Shown: positions 1 to 8,402, numbered from the stretch's first letter. The stretch: DNA of 39,848 nucleotides from Bacteroidales bacterium (GCA_023228145.1 JALOBU010000028.1:1-39848); one strand, 5' to 3'. Notes: a model not told the origin generated them from the sequence alone. Program-made: numbers and translations.

Positions 1-1
1 T

Positions 2-220
2 CCCAACCCTGTTACCAGTAATGAATTTACTATTTCTTTTCCGTTCATCACATCAGGCACGCTACAGGTGGTAAATTTATTGGGCGAAGTTATCATGACT
101 CACAATATCAGTAATGCCGCTAAGATTAATATAAATGCGGAGGCATTGAGCAAAGGCTGCTACATAATAAAGGTGCAGTCGGATAATAAATGTTTTGCAG
201 AGAAATTTATAAAACAATGA
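2..220 (+). CDS. C-terminal fragment of a T9SS-secreted protein (5' end outside window)
   Basis: The frame is open from the window edge and encodes about 72 residues: an initial PNPVTSNEFTISF, then LQVVNLLGEV and GCYIIKVQSDNK, ending FAEKFIKQ. This is the usual architecture of a type IX secretion system type A sorting domain: a PNP motif, an 'xVxnxxGexV' strand and a 'GxYxxKv' strand. Such domains are recognised by the T9SS and cleaved after export across the outer membrane. Only the tail is in the window, so the function of the mature protein cannot be told. Its TGA overlaps the ATG of the next gene (ATGA at 217-220), so the two are probably co-transcribed and translationally coupled. Confidence 0.85.
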   Translation, partial: PNPVTSNEFTISFPFITSGTLQVVNLLGEVIMTHNISNAAKININAEALSKGCYIIKVQSDNKCFAEKFIKQ

Positions 221-1566
221 ACCTAAAAAAAACAGCACTAATAATTTGTTTTGTTATTTTTCTGATAACAGTAAGAGGCAGCCAGAGCCAAAACTGGCTG
301 CCTTTGGATAAAGGGATTGGGCATCCTTATGCAACAATATACCATTTATTGCCTGATTCAAACTTTATTTATATTTCCGGTTCTTTCACTGAAGATGGAA
401 ATAAAATCCCTATGAGAGGAATTTCTAAATGGAATGGGATTAAATGGGATTCAGTAGGAGATGCAAATAAATTCAATGGCACAAAGGGTGGAATCTATAA
501 ATATCATGACACATTAATGACTTCAAGTATTTTTTACGATATGTGGCATGTGAATTTTGCAAAATTAAATGGGTCTATCTGGGATACTTTACCGAATACT
601 GATGATTTAGCTGTGAATTGTTTTGTGGAAAAGGATGGAATATTATATATGGGTGGAGGGTTCTTCAAATGCGGTAATGACTCAACCTTTTTGCTTGGGA
701 AATATGATGGAACAAGCTTTTCCGGGATGACACCATTATATAATAATCATACATCTGGTTATGCGGTTAGTTGCATGGCTTTTTTTCAGGATACATTATA
801 TATTGGTGGTTTATTTTACTTATATCCACAGTTCCCGATTGCTTGTTTTGCAAAATGGGATGGTTATAATATAATTCCTGTTTCTATGCAATTTAATAAC
901 ACAACGTGCATTATAGAAACTATGACTTTATATAAAAATGAACTTTATATTGGTGGCGAATTTTATAAAGTGAATGGTTTTACAGGTGATTGTATTATGA
1001 AATGGGATGGGCATCAATTCTCTGAGGTCGGCGATGGCACAAACCAAAGAGTTACTTGCATGAAAGTTTATAATAACGAATTATATGTGGGTGGGTGGTT
1101 TACAGAGGTTGGAGGTAGTTCTTGTAAAAATATTGCAAAATGGGATGGCCAACAATGGACTTGTTTGAATGATGAGGAATTTGATGAGTTTTATTGCTTA
1201 AGGGATATTTGCATTATTAACGATGAACTTTATGTTGGCGGTTCTTTTAGAAAAATAGGCAATGATTCCATAAGCAGTATTGCTAAATATAATCACCCGC
1301 TAAATTCCATACAGGAACATCATGGTACATTGACAGCAAATTATCCGAACCCATTCACAGAATACACAACCCTAATATTTTCAAAACAATTAAATGAAGC
1401 TACACTACAAGTTTATGATATTATTGGTAAAGAGGTAATGCGAATGGAAAATCTTAACGGAAAAGAAATTAGAATATCAAGAAACGGAATTAGTAAGGGA
1501 ATGTACTTCTTTAGGGTTGTTGAGGGCAATATTAATGTAGGAAAAGGTAAAATGATTGTGGAATGA
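217..1566 (+). CDS. Secreted propeller-like repeat protein with T9SS sorting domain
   Basis: The open frame extends to 190, but the ATG at 217 is preferred. It begins a clean signal peptide (MNLKKTALIICFVIFLITV, about residues 1-24) and overlaps the upstream stop as ATGA. The body (about residues 25-360) repeats a unit of roughly 45-55 residues with the signatures 'YIGGxF' and 'IxKWDGxxW', which looks like a beta-propeller built from WDG blades. The C-terminus (about 370-449) carries YPNPFTEYTTLIF, then LQVYDIIGKEV and GMYFFRVVEG, a T9SS type A sorting domain. The protein is therefore expected to be secreted or attached to the cell surface. No catalytic motif is visible; a binding or adhesion role is a guess. 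It forms a pair with the preceding T9SS protein. Confidence 0.85.
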   Translation: MNLKKTALIICFVIFLITVRGSQSQNWLPLDKGIGHPYATIYHLLPDSNFIYISGSFTEDGNKIPMRGISKWNGIKWDSVGDANKFNGTKGGIYKYHDTLMTSSIFYDMWHVNFAKLNGSIWDTLPNTDDLAVNCFVEKDGILYMGGGFFKCGNDSTFLLGKYDGTSFSGMTPLYNNHTSGYAVSCMAFFQDTLYIGGLFYLYPQFPIACFAKWDGYNIIPVSMQFNNTTCIIETMTLYKNELYIGGEFYKVNGFTGDCIMKWDGHQFSEVGDGTNQRVTCMKVYNNELYVGGWFTEVGGSSCKNIAKWDGQQWTCLNDEEFDEFYCLRDICIINDELYVGGSFRKIGNDSISSIAKYNHPLNSIQEHHGTLTANYPNPFTEYTTLIFSKQLNEATLQVYDIIGKEVMRMENLNGKEIRISRNGISKGMYFFRVVEGNINVGKGKMIVE

Positions 1567-1824
1567 TTATTTTTTATTTCAAAAAAAATGTATCATTTAT
1601 ATTTTCGCAGTTATTGATTTCCGCATTAATTTTTGTATGTAAAACTGTATGTATTAAACCCAAATTCCGCATTAAGAATTTTCTAATGCGTAGCATTAGG
1701 AATAAATAAGTATAATTAACTGTTTTTAAATAATTTATAATGTAAATTTTTAATACGGAATCGACAAAGTAAATGTAATCCCAGCATTTAAAAATTGCCA
1801 GGAACATTTACTAAGTCGGGGTTA

Positions 1825-1891
1825 CCCAGATTCAGCGCACAATCCTGCGCGCTACTCAATAGTTCACTACGTTTCTATTGCGTAATCTGGG
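1825..1891. other. Possible three-way-junction structured element
   Basis: The sequence folds into an outer 8-bp stem (CCCAGATT at 1825-1832 with AATCTGGG at 1884-1891). This encloses two hairpins: GCGCA/TGCGC (1835-1839/1846-1850, 6-nt loop) and CAATAG/CTATTG (1857-1862/1875-1880, 12-nt loop). All three helices are perfect. The element is not a tRNA, since it has no T-loop, anticodon arm or CCA. It could be a small RNA, a terminator complex or a remnant of a mobile element; nothing here decides between these. Confidence 0.3.
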
Positions 1892-2003
1892 ATTAAGCAT
1901 AAAATTATAGCAAGTGTTTTTAACGTGCCGGTGCAGCTGTATGGTGGGATATATTTGATGTACACAATCCTGTCTGTAAGCAGACCTGAATGTCGCAAGG
2001 CAG

Positions 2004-2042
2004 ACAACCGCTGGCAGTACAAAGTTAGCGGTTGTTATTTTT
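2004..2042. terminator. Candidate terminator hairpin
   Basis: A perfect 9-bp inverted repeat, ACAACCGCT (2004-2012) and AGCGGTTGT (2027-2035), has a 14-nt loop and is followed by TATTTTTA on the plus strand. It lies between convergent genes and could end transcription from the left. It is more than 400 bp beyond the upstream stop codon, so the assignment is tentative. Confidence 0.4.
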
Positions 2043-2132
2043 ATATTTTAACATTCTTAACACTATACTTATCTGGGATTTATTTCAACTTAATTGTCAT
2101 AAGAAGAAAACTGTATTTTCTTTATAGTGAAA

Positions 2133-3320
2133 TTATTGCTTAATAATTATATCCTGGTGAATAATAGTGGCATTTTTGTCAAAAATTTTAAGAATATAGT
2201 TGCCTGGTTTATAATTTGAAATATCAATATTTATATTGGGCTGAAAATACTTATTTTGAAAAATAATTTTCCCTGCCAGGTCGAAGATAAAAATTTCCCC
2301 ACTGTTTGAATTTGGTATTAAAATAGTAATATCACTTTTTGCAGGATTTGGATATATTATTTTAGAATTATTTTCATATACATACTCTTCCGTATTGACG
2401 CTTATATCTAAAAATACAGAATCCGTAAAGGAGCATTGATTCGTGTCAGAAACAGTAACATAATACATTATGGGATATGTTGGCGATGCCGTAGGCATAG
2501 CAAGGGAGCTGTCATTTAAAAAAACAGACGGGGTCCAGGAATACATAGTTCCTCCAGTGGCCCATAACTGTATTGTTCCGGGTCCCGTTATGCATGTGTC
2601 TCCAATAACTGCAAAAGGTTCAACGATATGTGAACCAAATAAGCCCTGAACTGAATAATGATGCGGGCCCGTATCATGAAAAACAGACTCTCCTTTGTTT
2701 TCGTCAAAATGCAGTAAAAACAAAGTGTTACCATCCGTAATAAAAGAATCAGCAGGAACAGTGTAAGTAGCGCCCGAATATCTTACCACATCTGAAATCC
2801 TCACTTCATCCAAATATCCCCGAAGCCCCGAATTACCATAATCATCATCATCGGAACCAATACCTATGTCATTGGTAGGCCCCTTTGCATAATATTTAAA
2901 CTCTTGAATGCGGTTCCCATCATAATAGATACAATTCATGGAATCGATATACGAATATGTCCATGCGATATGATGCCACTGGTTTACCATAGAAGAAACG
3001 GAAATCAGAATGTACGTAGCTGTACCATACGCGCCCGGCTGGGATGTAATTAAAAACTGGCCCTGGTTTAAAGATATAATATCCAATCCGGTTCCTGCAG
3101 TTGAACCTTGCAGGTCAATAATCCGGTTACTTCCGTCAAAACAAGTGTAGAAATAAAGTTCAACAGTGAAATCATGATTCTCGGGAATAAAATTCGGGTC
3201 ATTGTGGACCAAATAAATATTGTCATTCACTCCATCCATGGAAACATGGTTGCCAAAGGGTTGAGCAAGCAAAGAACATGCTGCAGTTACAAGAATAAAA
3301 AATAATAATAATCTTTTCAT
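2133..3320 (-). CDS. LamG-domain secreted protein with T9SS sorting domain
   Basis: The start at 3320 is chosen over an in-frame upstream ATG (3374) because it opens directly on a signal peptide (MKRLLLFFILVTAACSLLAQ). Residues about 25-230 look like a laminin-G/concanavalin A-like jelly-roll: FTVELYFY, then QWHHIAWTY, then GLRGYLDEVRISDVVRYSG, then NTLFLLHFDE. An Ig-like segment follows (about 240-310, with YSWTPSVFLNDSS). The C-terminus has YPNPAKSDITILI, IFIFDLAGKII and GNYILKIFDKN, a T9SS type A sorting domain. Such proteins are exported to the surface or medium and often bind polysaccharide or protein ligands, but the ligand cannot be inferred. It is a single gene facing the pair at 2-1566. 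Confidence 0.85.
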   Translation of the reverse strand: MKRLLLFFILVTAACSLLAQPFGNHVSMDGVNDNIYLVHNDPNFIPENHDFTVELYFYTCFDGSNRIIDLQGSTAGTGLDIISLNQGQFLITSQPGAYGTATYILISVSSMVNQWHHIAWTYSYIDSMNCIYYDGNRIQEFKYYAKGPTNDIGIGSDDDDYGNSGLRGYLDEVRISDVVRYSGATYTVPADSFITDGNTLFLLHFDENKGESVFHDTGPHHYSVQGLFGSHIVEPFAVIGDTCITGPGTIQLWATGGTMYSWTPSVFLNDSSLAMPTASPTYPIMYYVTVSDTNQCSFTDSVFLDISVNTEEYVYENNSKIIYPNPAKSDITILIPNSNSGEIFIFDLAGKIIFQNKYFQPNINIDISNYKPGNYILKIFDKNATIIHQDIIIKQ

Positions 3321-3713
3321 AATCGTATTTTTTAATTGGGTTGTGCGATTTATTTTTTTGAGTTTAAAAAACATTTATCACCGATTGTACTGTTTAATTA
3401 TGAAATCTCACTAGTTCATATATCTGCAAGATATGTACGTTTCAGATTTCGACTTTGCTCAATCTGATCGTCAGATAGTTATGTTCTCAATAGCAAAACG
3501 CGTTATAATACTCAATATTTTTTTTCTAATCATTTAGTTTTTAAAATAACAGTGCTGTAATAATAAATATTGAATTTTTTGTCTATATGTTTTAATCAAT
3601 GAATAAAAGTATAATAAATAAACTGTAAAAGCAAATTTATTTTAAAATATATTGAAATTATATGTGATCGGTGAATAATCCCGTTTTCTGTGTATGCACG
3701 GCAAGAGCAGCGC
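3321..3713. other. Gene-free AT-rich spacer
   Basis: This is a 393-bp very AT-rich stretch with no supportable gene. It must hold the promoter of the minus-strand LamG gene, but no good match to the Bacteroidota -7/-33 consensus was found. The only structure noticed is a short perfect inverted repeat, ATATCT-GCA-AGATAT (3420-3434), which is too small to interpret. Confidence 0.5.
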
Positions 3714-4172
3714 TCACACTTGTTTCACTCTATAAAAATGTTTTTCCGTTACCAGGATGATTCCGTTTTTGTATAATGCTTTCGCAGCAAAATCATCAGC
3801 TTCTTTTTCGAGTGGCATACGGGCATAACCATATCTGGCAAATTCTTCGCCGTATTTTGCTGCAAACCGGCATTCGCCAAGGCGCTTTATTTGCTCCGTA
3901 TGCTTCAATTCGTGCATCAGCAGTGTAAATTCACTATGACTTAGATTTAGATTAAGATTGTCGCCTTTAAAGTAAATTGTTTTTCCAAACGTCATGCTGT
4001 CGGTTTGCCTGTACTTTTTAAGCCAGTTTGCCGGCAGGTTTGCATTTATAACAATGGAAATATTGTTTATTTTGAGCGAGGGAGACATCATCCCGGGGTT
4101 TTCGCAACCCTGCTGATGGATGTGAAAGCGTGCCTTACCGTAATTTGCAATCATTGCAGAGAGTTTCGCCAC
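3714..4172 (-). CDS. Small HExxH (DUF4157-like) putative metallopeptidase
   Basis: A 152-residue protein carries HELKH (residues 87-91) followed by PLEKEADDFA (120-129). This is the HExxH zinc motif with a downstream E(A)D glutamate, as in DUF4157-type and related minimal metallopeptidases. H87 and H91 plus E122 or E124 would bind zinc, and E88 would be the catalytic base. The start is uncertain. The first candidate is GTG (4172) and the next in-frame ATG is at 4154. The frame stays open upstream with no ATG to about 4266 and encodes a partly hydrophobic stretch, so a non-canonical start with a signal-like leader is possible. No partner gene is adjacent. The fold assignment is moderately sure; the substrate is unknown. 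Confidence 0.7.
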   Translation of the reverse strand: MAKLSAMIANYGKARFHIHQQGCENPGMMSPSLKINNISIVINANLPANWLKKYRQTDSMTFGKTIYFKGDNLNLNLSHSEFTLLMHELKHTEQIKRLGECRFAAKYGEEFARYGYARMPLEKEADDFAAKALYKNGIILVTEKHFYRVKQV

Positions 4173-4301
4173 ATAATAAACAAAAATACCACCTGCTCTG
4201 AAAAAAACAATTTTATAAAGTGCCCCACAATTTAAAATATTTTTTACAAAGTTACTGAGTGAATTTGCTTAAAAAAAACCTAACGGTTTGGCGGTGTGTT
4301 T

Positions 4302-4454
4302 TTGTTGCCGACCTGCCTGCCGGTTTAACTGCAACAGGCAGTCAGGCAGGTTTCGGAGCACTTTCCTATCAAGTTACAACTACTTTTGATACGAGCTGTG
4401 CCACTCGAATACCCACTGCACCGGCAATTAACTATACCGCGTGTTGGCAACTGG
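4302..4454. repeat. Left boundary repeat/hairpin region of the antiporter gene
   Basis: This GC-richer block sits just beyond the 3' end of the minus-strand antiporter gene. It contains TTGTTGCCGAC (4302-4312) and, inverted, GTTGGCAAC (4443-4451). A stem-loop ACCTGCCTG/CAGGCAGGT (4311-4319/4343-4351) lies between. The first motif recurs nearly identically (10 of 11) at 6030-6040 on the other side of the gene. The arrangement resembles recombination-site-like intergenic elements (attC-like palindromes), but no integrase gene is present and the match is not diagnostic. Confidence 0.4.
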
Positions 4455-4466
4455 TGTTCTATACTT

Positions 4467-5963
4467 TTATATATTTTCAACTCCTAAATTTTTATATGTA
4501 TCGATTAGAGCTTCATGGTTATCAGTAATAATTAAGATTTTATCTTTTTCTTGTAAAATCGTCTGTCCTGTTGGTACAAAATAATTATCTTCACGGTTTA
4601 CCATAACAACCAATGTATTATCAGGAAATGGCAATTCCATTAGCTTATTTCCTTTTTCTAATATTTTTTGTGTAATTTCTATTTCTGTTGTAACTGATTT
4701 TATGTCATTTGAAAAATCAACATCAAAATTTATCATCTTCTTTATCTTTTTTGGCTTTTCGGCAAGATTAAGCCAACGTGCTATTAAAGGTAGTGATGTT
4801 CCTTGTACTACTAATGAAACTAATGTGCAGAAAAAGACTATATTAAATATGAGTCTCGCATGCGGTACATTCTCTACAAGTGGATAAATGGCGAATATAA
4901 TAGGCACAGCTCCTCTTAAACCAACCCAGGAAACATATGTTTTATCTTTAAATTGCATTTTTCTAAAAGGAAGCAAACAAAGAAATACAGTTAATGGTCT
5001 GGAAACAAAAATCATTATAAAACTTATAATTAGTCCAGGAATAATTATAGGTATTAATTCATGTGGATTCACAAGTAATCCTAATGTCAGGAACATAATC
5101 AGTTGCGACATCCATGCTAATCCATCAAAAAAATTGAGTGCTGAACGTTTGTGGACAAACTTTGAATTGCCGATAACCAACCCCCCAATGTAAACGGCAA
5201 GAAAACCATTCCCTTTAATAAAATAGGTTGCAGAAAAAATAAAAATGCAGAAAGTGAAAATCAATATTGGATATAAAGAGTCATTTCCAATTTTAATACG
5301 GTTGATTATTCTAACCGCCAATTTTCCTAAAGCAAAACCAAGTAAAGCACCAATTACTAGTTGTAAAAATAGTGTCCCACCAACTACCCAATAATTGGGA
5401 GCATTACTCAGCTTAATTAAATCTATTAATGTGATAACAAGTACAAATGCCATAGGGTCGTTACTCCCACTTTCAAGCTCTAATAAAGGGCGAAGGTTGT
5501 TTTTAAGCTGTAGATTTTTTGAACGGAGAATAGAGAATACTGAAGCTGAATCTGTTGATGACATGGTTGCTGCTAACAACAAAGAAGTTAACAGACCAAA
5601 TCCAGCTGATGCCATTGTCATTCCTAAAACCCACCATATAATCACTCCCGTTATTATTGCAGTTAAAAACACCCCTAAAGTAGCCAGTATAATTCCCTTC
5701 GCTATTATTGGGCGAATTTCTGAGATTTTCGTATCTAATCCACCAGAGAAAAGAATGATGCATAACGCAATGGTTCCTATGGTGTTTGATATTTGAATAT
5801 TTTCAAATTGCACACCTAGTCCATCACTACCAAATATCATTCCTACACATAGGAATAACAATAATGCAGGAACTCCAAATCTTGAACTTGCTTTTCCTGC
5901 CAAAATGCTTAAAAAGAACAAAACTGATAAAACCAATAATATAATCTCAATATGTAAACTCAT
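4467..5963 (-). CDS. nhaP2: CPA1-family K+(Na+)/H+ antiporter with RCK_C (TrkA-C) domain
   Basis: A 498-residue membrane protein with about 12 hydrophobic segments over residues 5-400. It carries the hallmark stretches of the NhaP2/CvrA group: GVPALLLFLCVGMIFG (30-45), SSTDSA (135-140) and ELESGSNDPM (162-171), whose acidic residues form the ion-binding site. Residues about 420-498 form a TrkA-C (RCK_C) regulatory domain (NTLVVMVNREDNYFVPTG). It would exchange cytoplasmic K+ or Na+ for protons at the inner membrane, serving pH and cation homeostasis. E. coli CvrA is longer because it has an extra C-terminal domain that is absent here. The gene stands alone between two repeat-bearing spacers (4302-4454 and 6030-6089), which suggests it may have arrived as a unit. 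The symbol is by family resemblance. Confidence 0.88.
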   Translation of the reverse strand: MSLHIEIILLVLSVLFFLSILAGKASSRFGVPALLLFLCVGMIFGSDGLGVQFENIQISNTIGTIALCIILFSGGLDTKISEIRPIIAKGIILATLGVFLTAIITGVIIWWVLGMTMASAGFGLLTSLLLAATMSSTDSASVFSILRSKNLQLKNNLRPLLELESGSNDPMAFVLVITLIDLIKLSNAPNYWVVGGTLFLQLVIGALLGFALGKLAVRIINRIKIGNDSLYPILIFTFCIFIFSATYFIKGNGFLAVYIGGLVIGNSKFVHKRSALNFFDGLAWMSQLIMFLTLGLLVNPHELIPIIIPGLIISFIMIFVSRPLTVFLCLLPFRKMQFKDKTYVSWVGLRGAVPIIFAIYPLVENVPHARLIFNIVFFCTLVSLVVQGTSLPLIARWLNLAEKPKKIKKMINFDVDFSNDIKSVTTEIEITQKILEKGNKLMELPFPDNTLVVMVNREDNYFVPTGQTILQEKDKILIITDNHEALIDTYKNLGVENI

Positions 5964-6029
5964 CTTTTTATTTTGTGCTGTTTAATTTTATATAATTATT
6001 TAAATGTCTGTACGTCTGTCTTTTTACAC

Positions 6030-6089
6030 TTGTTGCCAACGGACCGGGTGCTTGCGCTTTTTCAATTGCGCAAGCACCTTGTTACCAAC
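6030..6089. repeat. Right boundary repeats with 11-bp hairpin
   Basis: Two direct copies of an 11-mer, TTGTTGCCAAC (6030-6040) and TTGTTACCAAC (6079-6089), flank a perfect 11-bp stem GGTGCTTGCGC/GCGCAAGCACC (6047-6057/6068-6078) with a 10-nt loop. It lies upstream of the antiporter gene and downstream of the SBBP-repeat gene in a 228-bp spacer. The 9-mer GTTGCCAAC also occurs inverted at 4443-4451. It could be a recombination boundary or simply a transcription-ending structure. Confidence 0.45.
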
Positions 6090-6191
6090 TGGGCGCTCTT
6101 TTGTCTGTTGTCAATGATTTGAAATGTATTTTAAATTCTGACAATTCAATTTTCTTTTTATTGCCTTAAAAATTTAGTTTTTTAACATCGA

Positions 6192-8402
6192 CTATTGTTT
6201 TACTATCTTTTTAAACTTAAATGTATTATCACTTTCAAGTTTTATCAAATAAACACCGGGAGTAAAGTTAGTTGTTTGTATAGCAGTTTTTTCAATTAAA
6301 TCACCTTTAAAAATGATCTGACCGAGCGAATTAAAAATCTCAAAATTGATAGCTTCTTTATTGTCTTTTGCTTCAATAATTAATTCATTAGTTACTGGAT
6401 TCGGATATATAATTATACTTAAAAATACATCTTCTTCAATAATGGCATAGGTTGAAAATTTTGCAACAAATGCATCGTTACCCGCGAGTGTTTCTTGATG
6501 TGCTCCGCTTGCTGCAATTCCAGTTGCAGATGCCGTACGGCCAGTTACAAATACATTTCCGCCTGCATCACAAGTAATTCTCAGTGTTTTTTCTTGTCCG
6601 CTTCCACCGTAATATGTCCCCCATTGACTGACACCATTACTGTTAAATTTTACAACAAATGCATCAGTGCCACCCGCGAATGTTTCTTGATGTGCTCCGC
6701 TTGTTGCAATCCCCTCTTCAGATGTCGTAACACCAGTTATAAATACATATCCGTCTCCATCACAAGAAATTCCATATCCAAAGTCAGTTCCACTTCCACC
6801 GTAATACGTCCCCCATTGACGAACACCATTAGTGTTAAATTTTACAACAAATGCATCAAGGTACCCTGCGTATGTTTCCTGATGTGATCCGCTTGTTGCA
6901 ATCCCAGTATATGATCCTGCATCACCTGTTACAAATACATTTCCGCTTGCATCACAAGAAATTCCCTGTCCTCGGTCAGACCCACTTCCACCGTAATAAG
7001 TGCCCCATTGACGAACACCACTGCTGTTAAATTTTACAACAAATGCATCCCAATTGCCACCCGCGTATGTTTCTTGATGTGCTCCGCTTGTTGCAATCCC
7101 AGTTGTAGAGTAAGTATAACCAGTTACAAATACATTTCCGCCTGCATCACAAGAAATTCCATATCCAAGGTCATCCCCACTTCCACCGTAATAAGTGCCC
7201 CATTGACGGACACCATTACTGTTAAATTTTACAACAAATGCATCATAGTAGCCACCCACGTGTGTTTCCTGATGTGCTCCGCTTGTTGCAATTCCAGTTG
7301 TAGATCCCGTACCACCAGTTACAAATACATTTCCGCCTGCATCACAAGAAATTCCCTGTCCATAATCAAACTCAATTCCACCGTAATAAGTGCCCCATTG
7401 ACGGACTCCATCACTATTGAATTTTACAACAAATGCATCATTGTTGCCACCCGCGTATGTTTCTTGATGCGCTCCGCTTGTTGCAATCCCAGTTGTAGAT
7501 TCTGTACTACCAGTTACAAATACATTTCCGCCTGCATCACAAGAAATTCCATATCCAATGTCACTCCCACTTCCTCCGTAATAAGTTCCCCAATCAAGGT
7601 TTGGATTTGGATCAATAATTAAGGTTTGTGTTGGAGCGTAAGATGGTATTTCGAAACAGTATATATCTTCGTCTAAAGCACGGTAAGTTATGTTTAGCTT
7701 ATTATTTGTTTCCTTTATCCAGGATACAGGGATGCTTTCCATAAAACTGCCATGAGCAACATCTATTTGTATATTATTATTCTTTAGTCGAGTATTATTG
7801 GCTCCGATGTAATGCAGTTTTATTAAGCTGGCATCAGCACCCGGTTGAACTACAAAGGTATATTCAACAGGTTTATCTTCCCCGGTACGGGCAACAAACG
7901 CCATGTCAATACCCGGATAAATATCTTTGTATGTAATTTTCCCATAATTACGAATAAATGTTGCCCCGCTTTCAGGTGTTACAGCATTGTAATAATTCAG
8001 ATAATCGGCTGAAGGTTCTTCGGCTATAATTTCTGGATTCATATTTGCTCCAACCAGCTCCACATCAACCCTTTGAAAATAATAAATAATATCTTTTCGC
8101 GGTTCATTATTTGGCCGCATTTTATCATAAGAATCGTCAATGATTCTTTCTTTGACTTCGGTTTTATAAGTGTCATAACTAAAACCATTGCCTTTAAGCT
8201 GAACATTCATACCATTACCCAAACATAAGAGGTATTTAACATTAGGGTTAGCTCTATAATTCTGGTCATGTATTTGCCCTTTATTCTCAATAAATCCGTA
8301 TTGTGGCTTTTGAGATGTGTATTTTTCTATGTCATTTTTGTTTTGTGCCGAAACACCGAAGAAAAAAACACATACGGCTAATGCAAATAAAATTTTTTTC
8401 AT
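6192..8402 (-). CDS. SBBP-repeat secreted protein with T9SS sorting domain
   Basis: A 736-residue protein. Residues 1-19 are a signal peptide (MKKILFALAVCVFFFGVSA). Residues about 35-265 form the N-terminal domain typical of SBBP-repeat proteins, starting with FIENKGQI and including YPGIDMAFV. Residues 271-651 are six tandem units of 64-65 residues, each beginning WGTYYGG and containing SCDAGGNVFVTG and DAFVVKFN, the seven-bladed-propeller-like SBBP repeat. Residues about 660-736 are a T9SS type A sorting domain (YPNPVTNELII, FEIFNSLGQIIF, GVYLIKLESDN). It is exported, probably to the cell surface. The repeats are unusually uniform, suggesting recent duplication or gene conversion. No catalytic residues are evident. 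Confidence 0.88.
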   Translation of the reverse strand: MKKILFALAVCVFFFGVSAQNKNDIEKYTSQKPQYGFIENKGQIHDQNYRANPNVKYLLCLGNGMNVQLKGNGFSYDTYKTEVKERIIDDSYDKMRPNNEPRKDIIYYFQRVDVELVGANMNPEIIAEEPSADYLNYYNAVTPESGATFIRNYGKITYKDIYPGIDMAFVARTGEDKPVEYTFVVQPGADASLIKLHYIGANNTRLKNNNIQIDVAHGSFMESIPVSWIKETNNKLNITYRALDEDIYCFEIPSYAPTQTLIIDPNPNLDWGTYYGGSGSDIGYGISCDAGGNVFVTGSTESTTGIATSGAHQETYAGGNNDAFVVKFNSDGVRQWGTYYGGIEFDYGQGISCDAGGNVFVTGGTGSTTGIATSGAHQETHVGGYYDAFVVKFNSNGVRQWGTYYGGSGDDLGYGISCDAGGNVFVTGYTYSTTGIATSGAHQETYAGGNWDAFVVKFNSSGVRQWGTYYGGSGSDRGQGISCDASGNVFVTGDAGSYTGIATSGSHQETYAGYLDAFVVKFNTNGVRQWGTYYGGSGTDFGYGISCDGDGYVFITGVTTSEEGIATSGAHQETFAGGTDAFVVKFNSNGVSQWGTYYGGSGQEKTLRITCDAGGNVFVTGRTASATGIAASGAHQETLAGNDAFVAKFSTYAIIEEDVFLSIIIYPNPVTNELIIEAKDNKEAINFEIFNSLGQIIFKGDLIEKTAIQTTNFTPGVYLIKLESDNTFKFKKIVKQ
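6450..7592 (-). repeat. Six in-frame tandem repeats of 192-195 bp
   Basis: Each unit encodes one SBBP module. Three units are 65 codons and two are 64 codons; the sixth is a shorter terminal unit of about 58 codons. Near-identical DNA recurs in every unit, for example the stretch encoding GIATSGAHQET and the stretch encoding DAFVVKFN. The period stays in frame, so unit number can change without breaking the gene. Confidence 0.85.

Larger units (their letters stand above)
1567..2132. other. Gene-free spacer of 566 bp with several stem-loops
   Basis: No convincing gene lies here; the short open frames on either strand are AT-rich and resemble no known family. The left part is plain AT-rich sequence. 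The middle holds a foldable 67-nt element (1825-1891) and the right part a 9-bp stem-loop (2004-2035), each listed separately. A further small hairpin (GTCTG/CAGAC) sits close to 1975-1986. The two flanking T9SS genes converge on this spacer, so terminator-like structures are expected. Confidence 0.6.

Noticed and set aside
1825..1891. A tRNA gene
   Set aside because: The fold has only two inner arms, no T-loop consensus and no anticodon arm of 7-nt loop.
1925..2143. A 72-codon open frame in the first large spacer
   Set aside because: It covers two stem-loops and overlaps the LamG gene's end; no start context or homology is seen.
4259..4528. An 89-codon plus-strand open frame beside the antiporter gene
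   Set aside because: It is translated from the GC-rich hairpin/repeat block, overlaps the antiporter's 3' end and shows no protein-like conservation.
6450..7592. Regular repeats as a CRISPR array
   Set aside because: The period is about 195 bp, whole units are similar with no unique spacers, and the repeats are in frame within a protein.
6495..7622. Plus-strand open frames antisense to the SBBP repeats
   Set aside because: They are mirror images of the tandem repeat: their Cys/Ser/Tyr-rich peptides simply repeat with the same 192-195-bp period.
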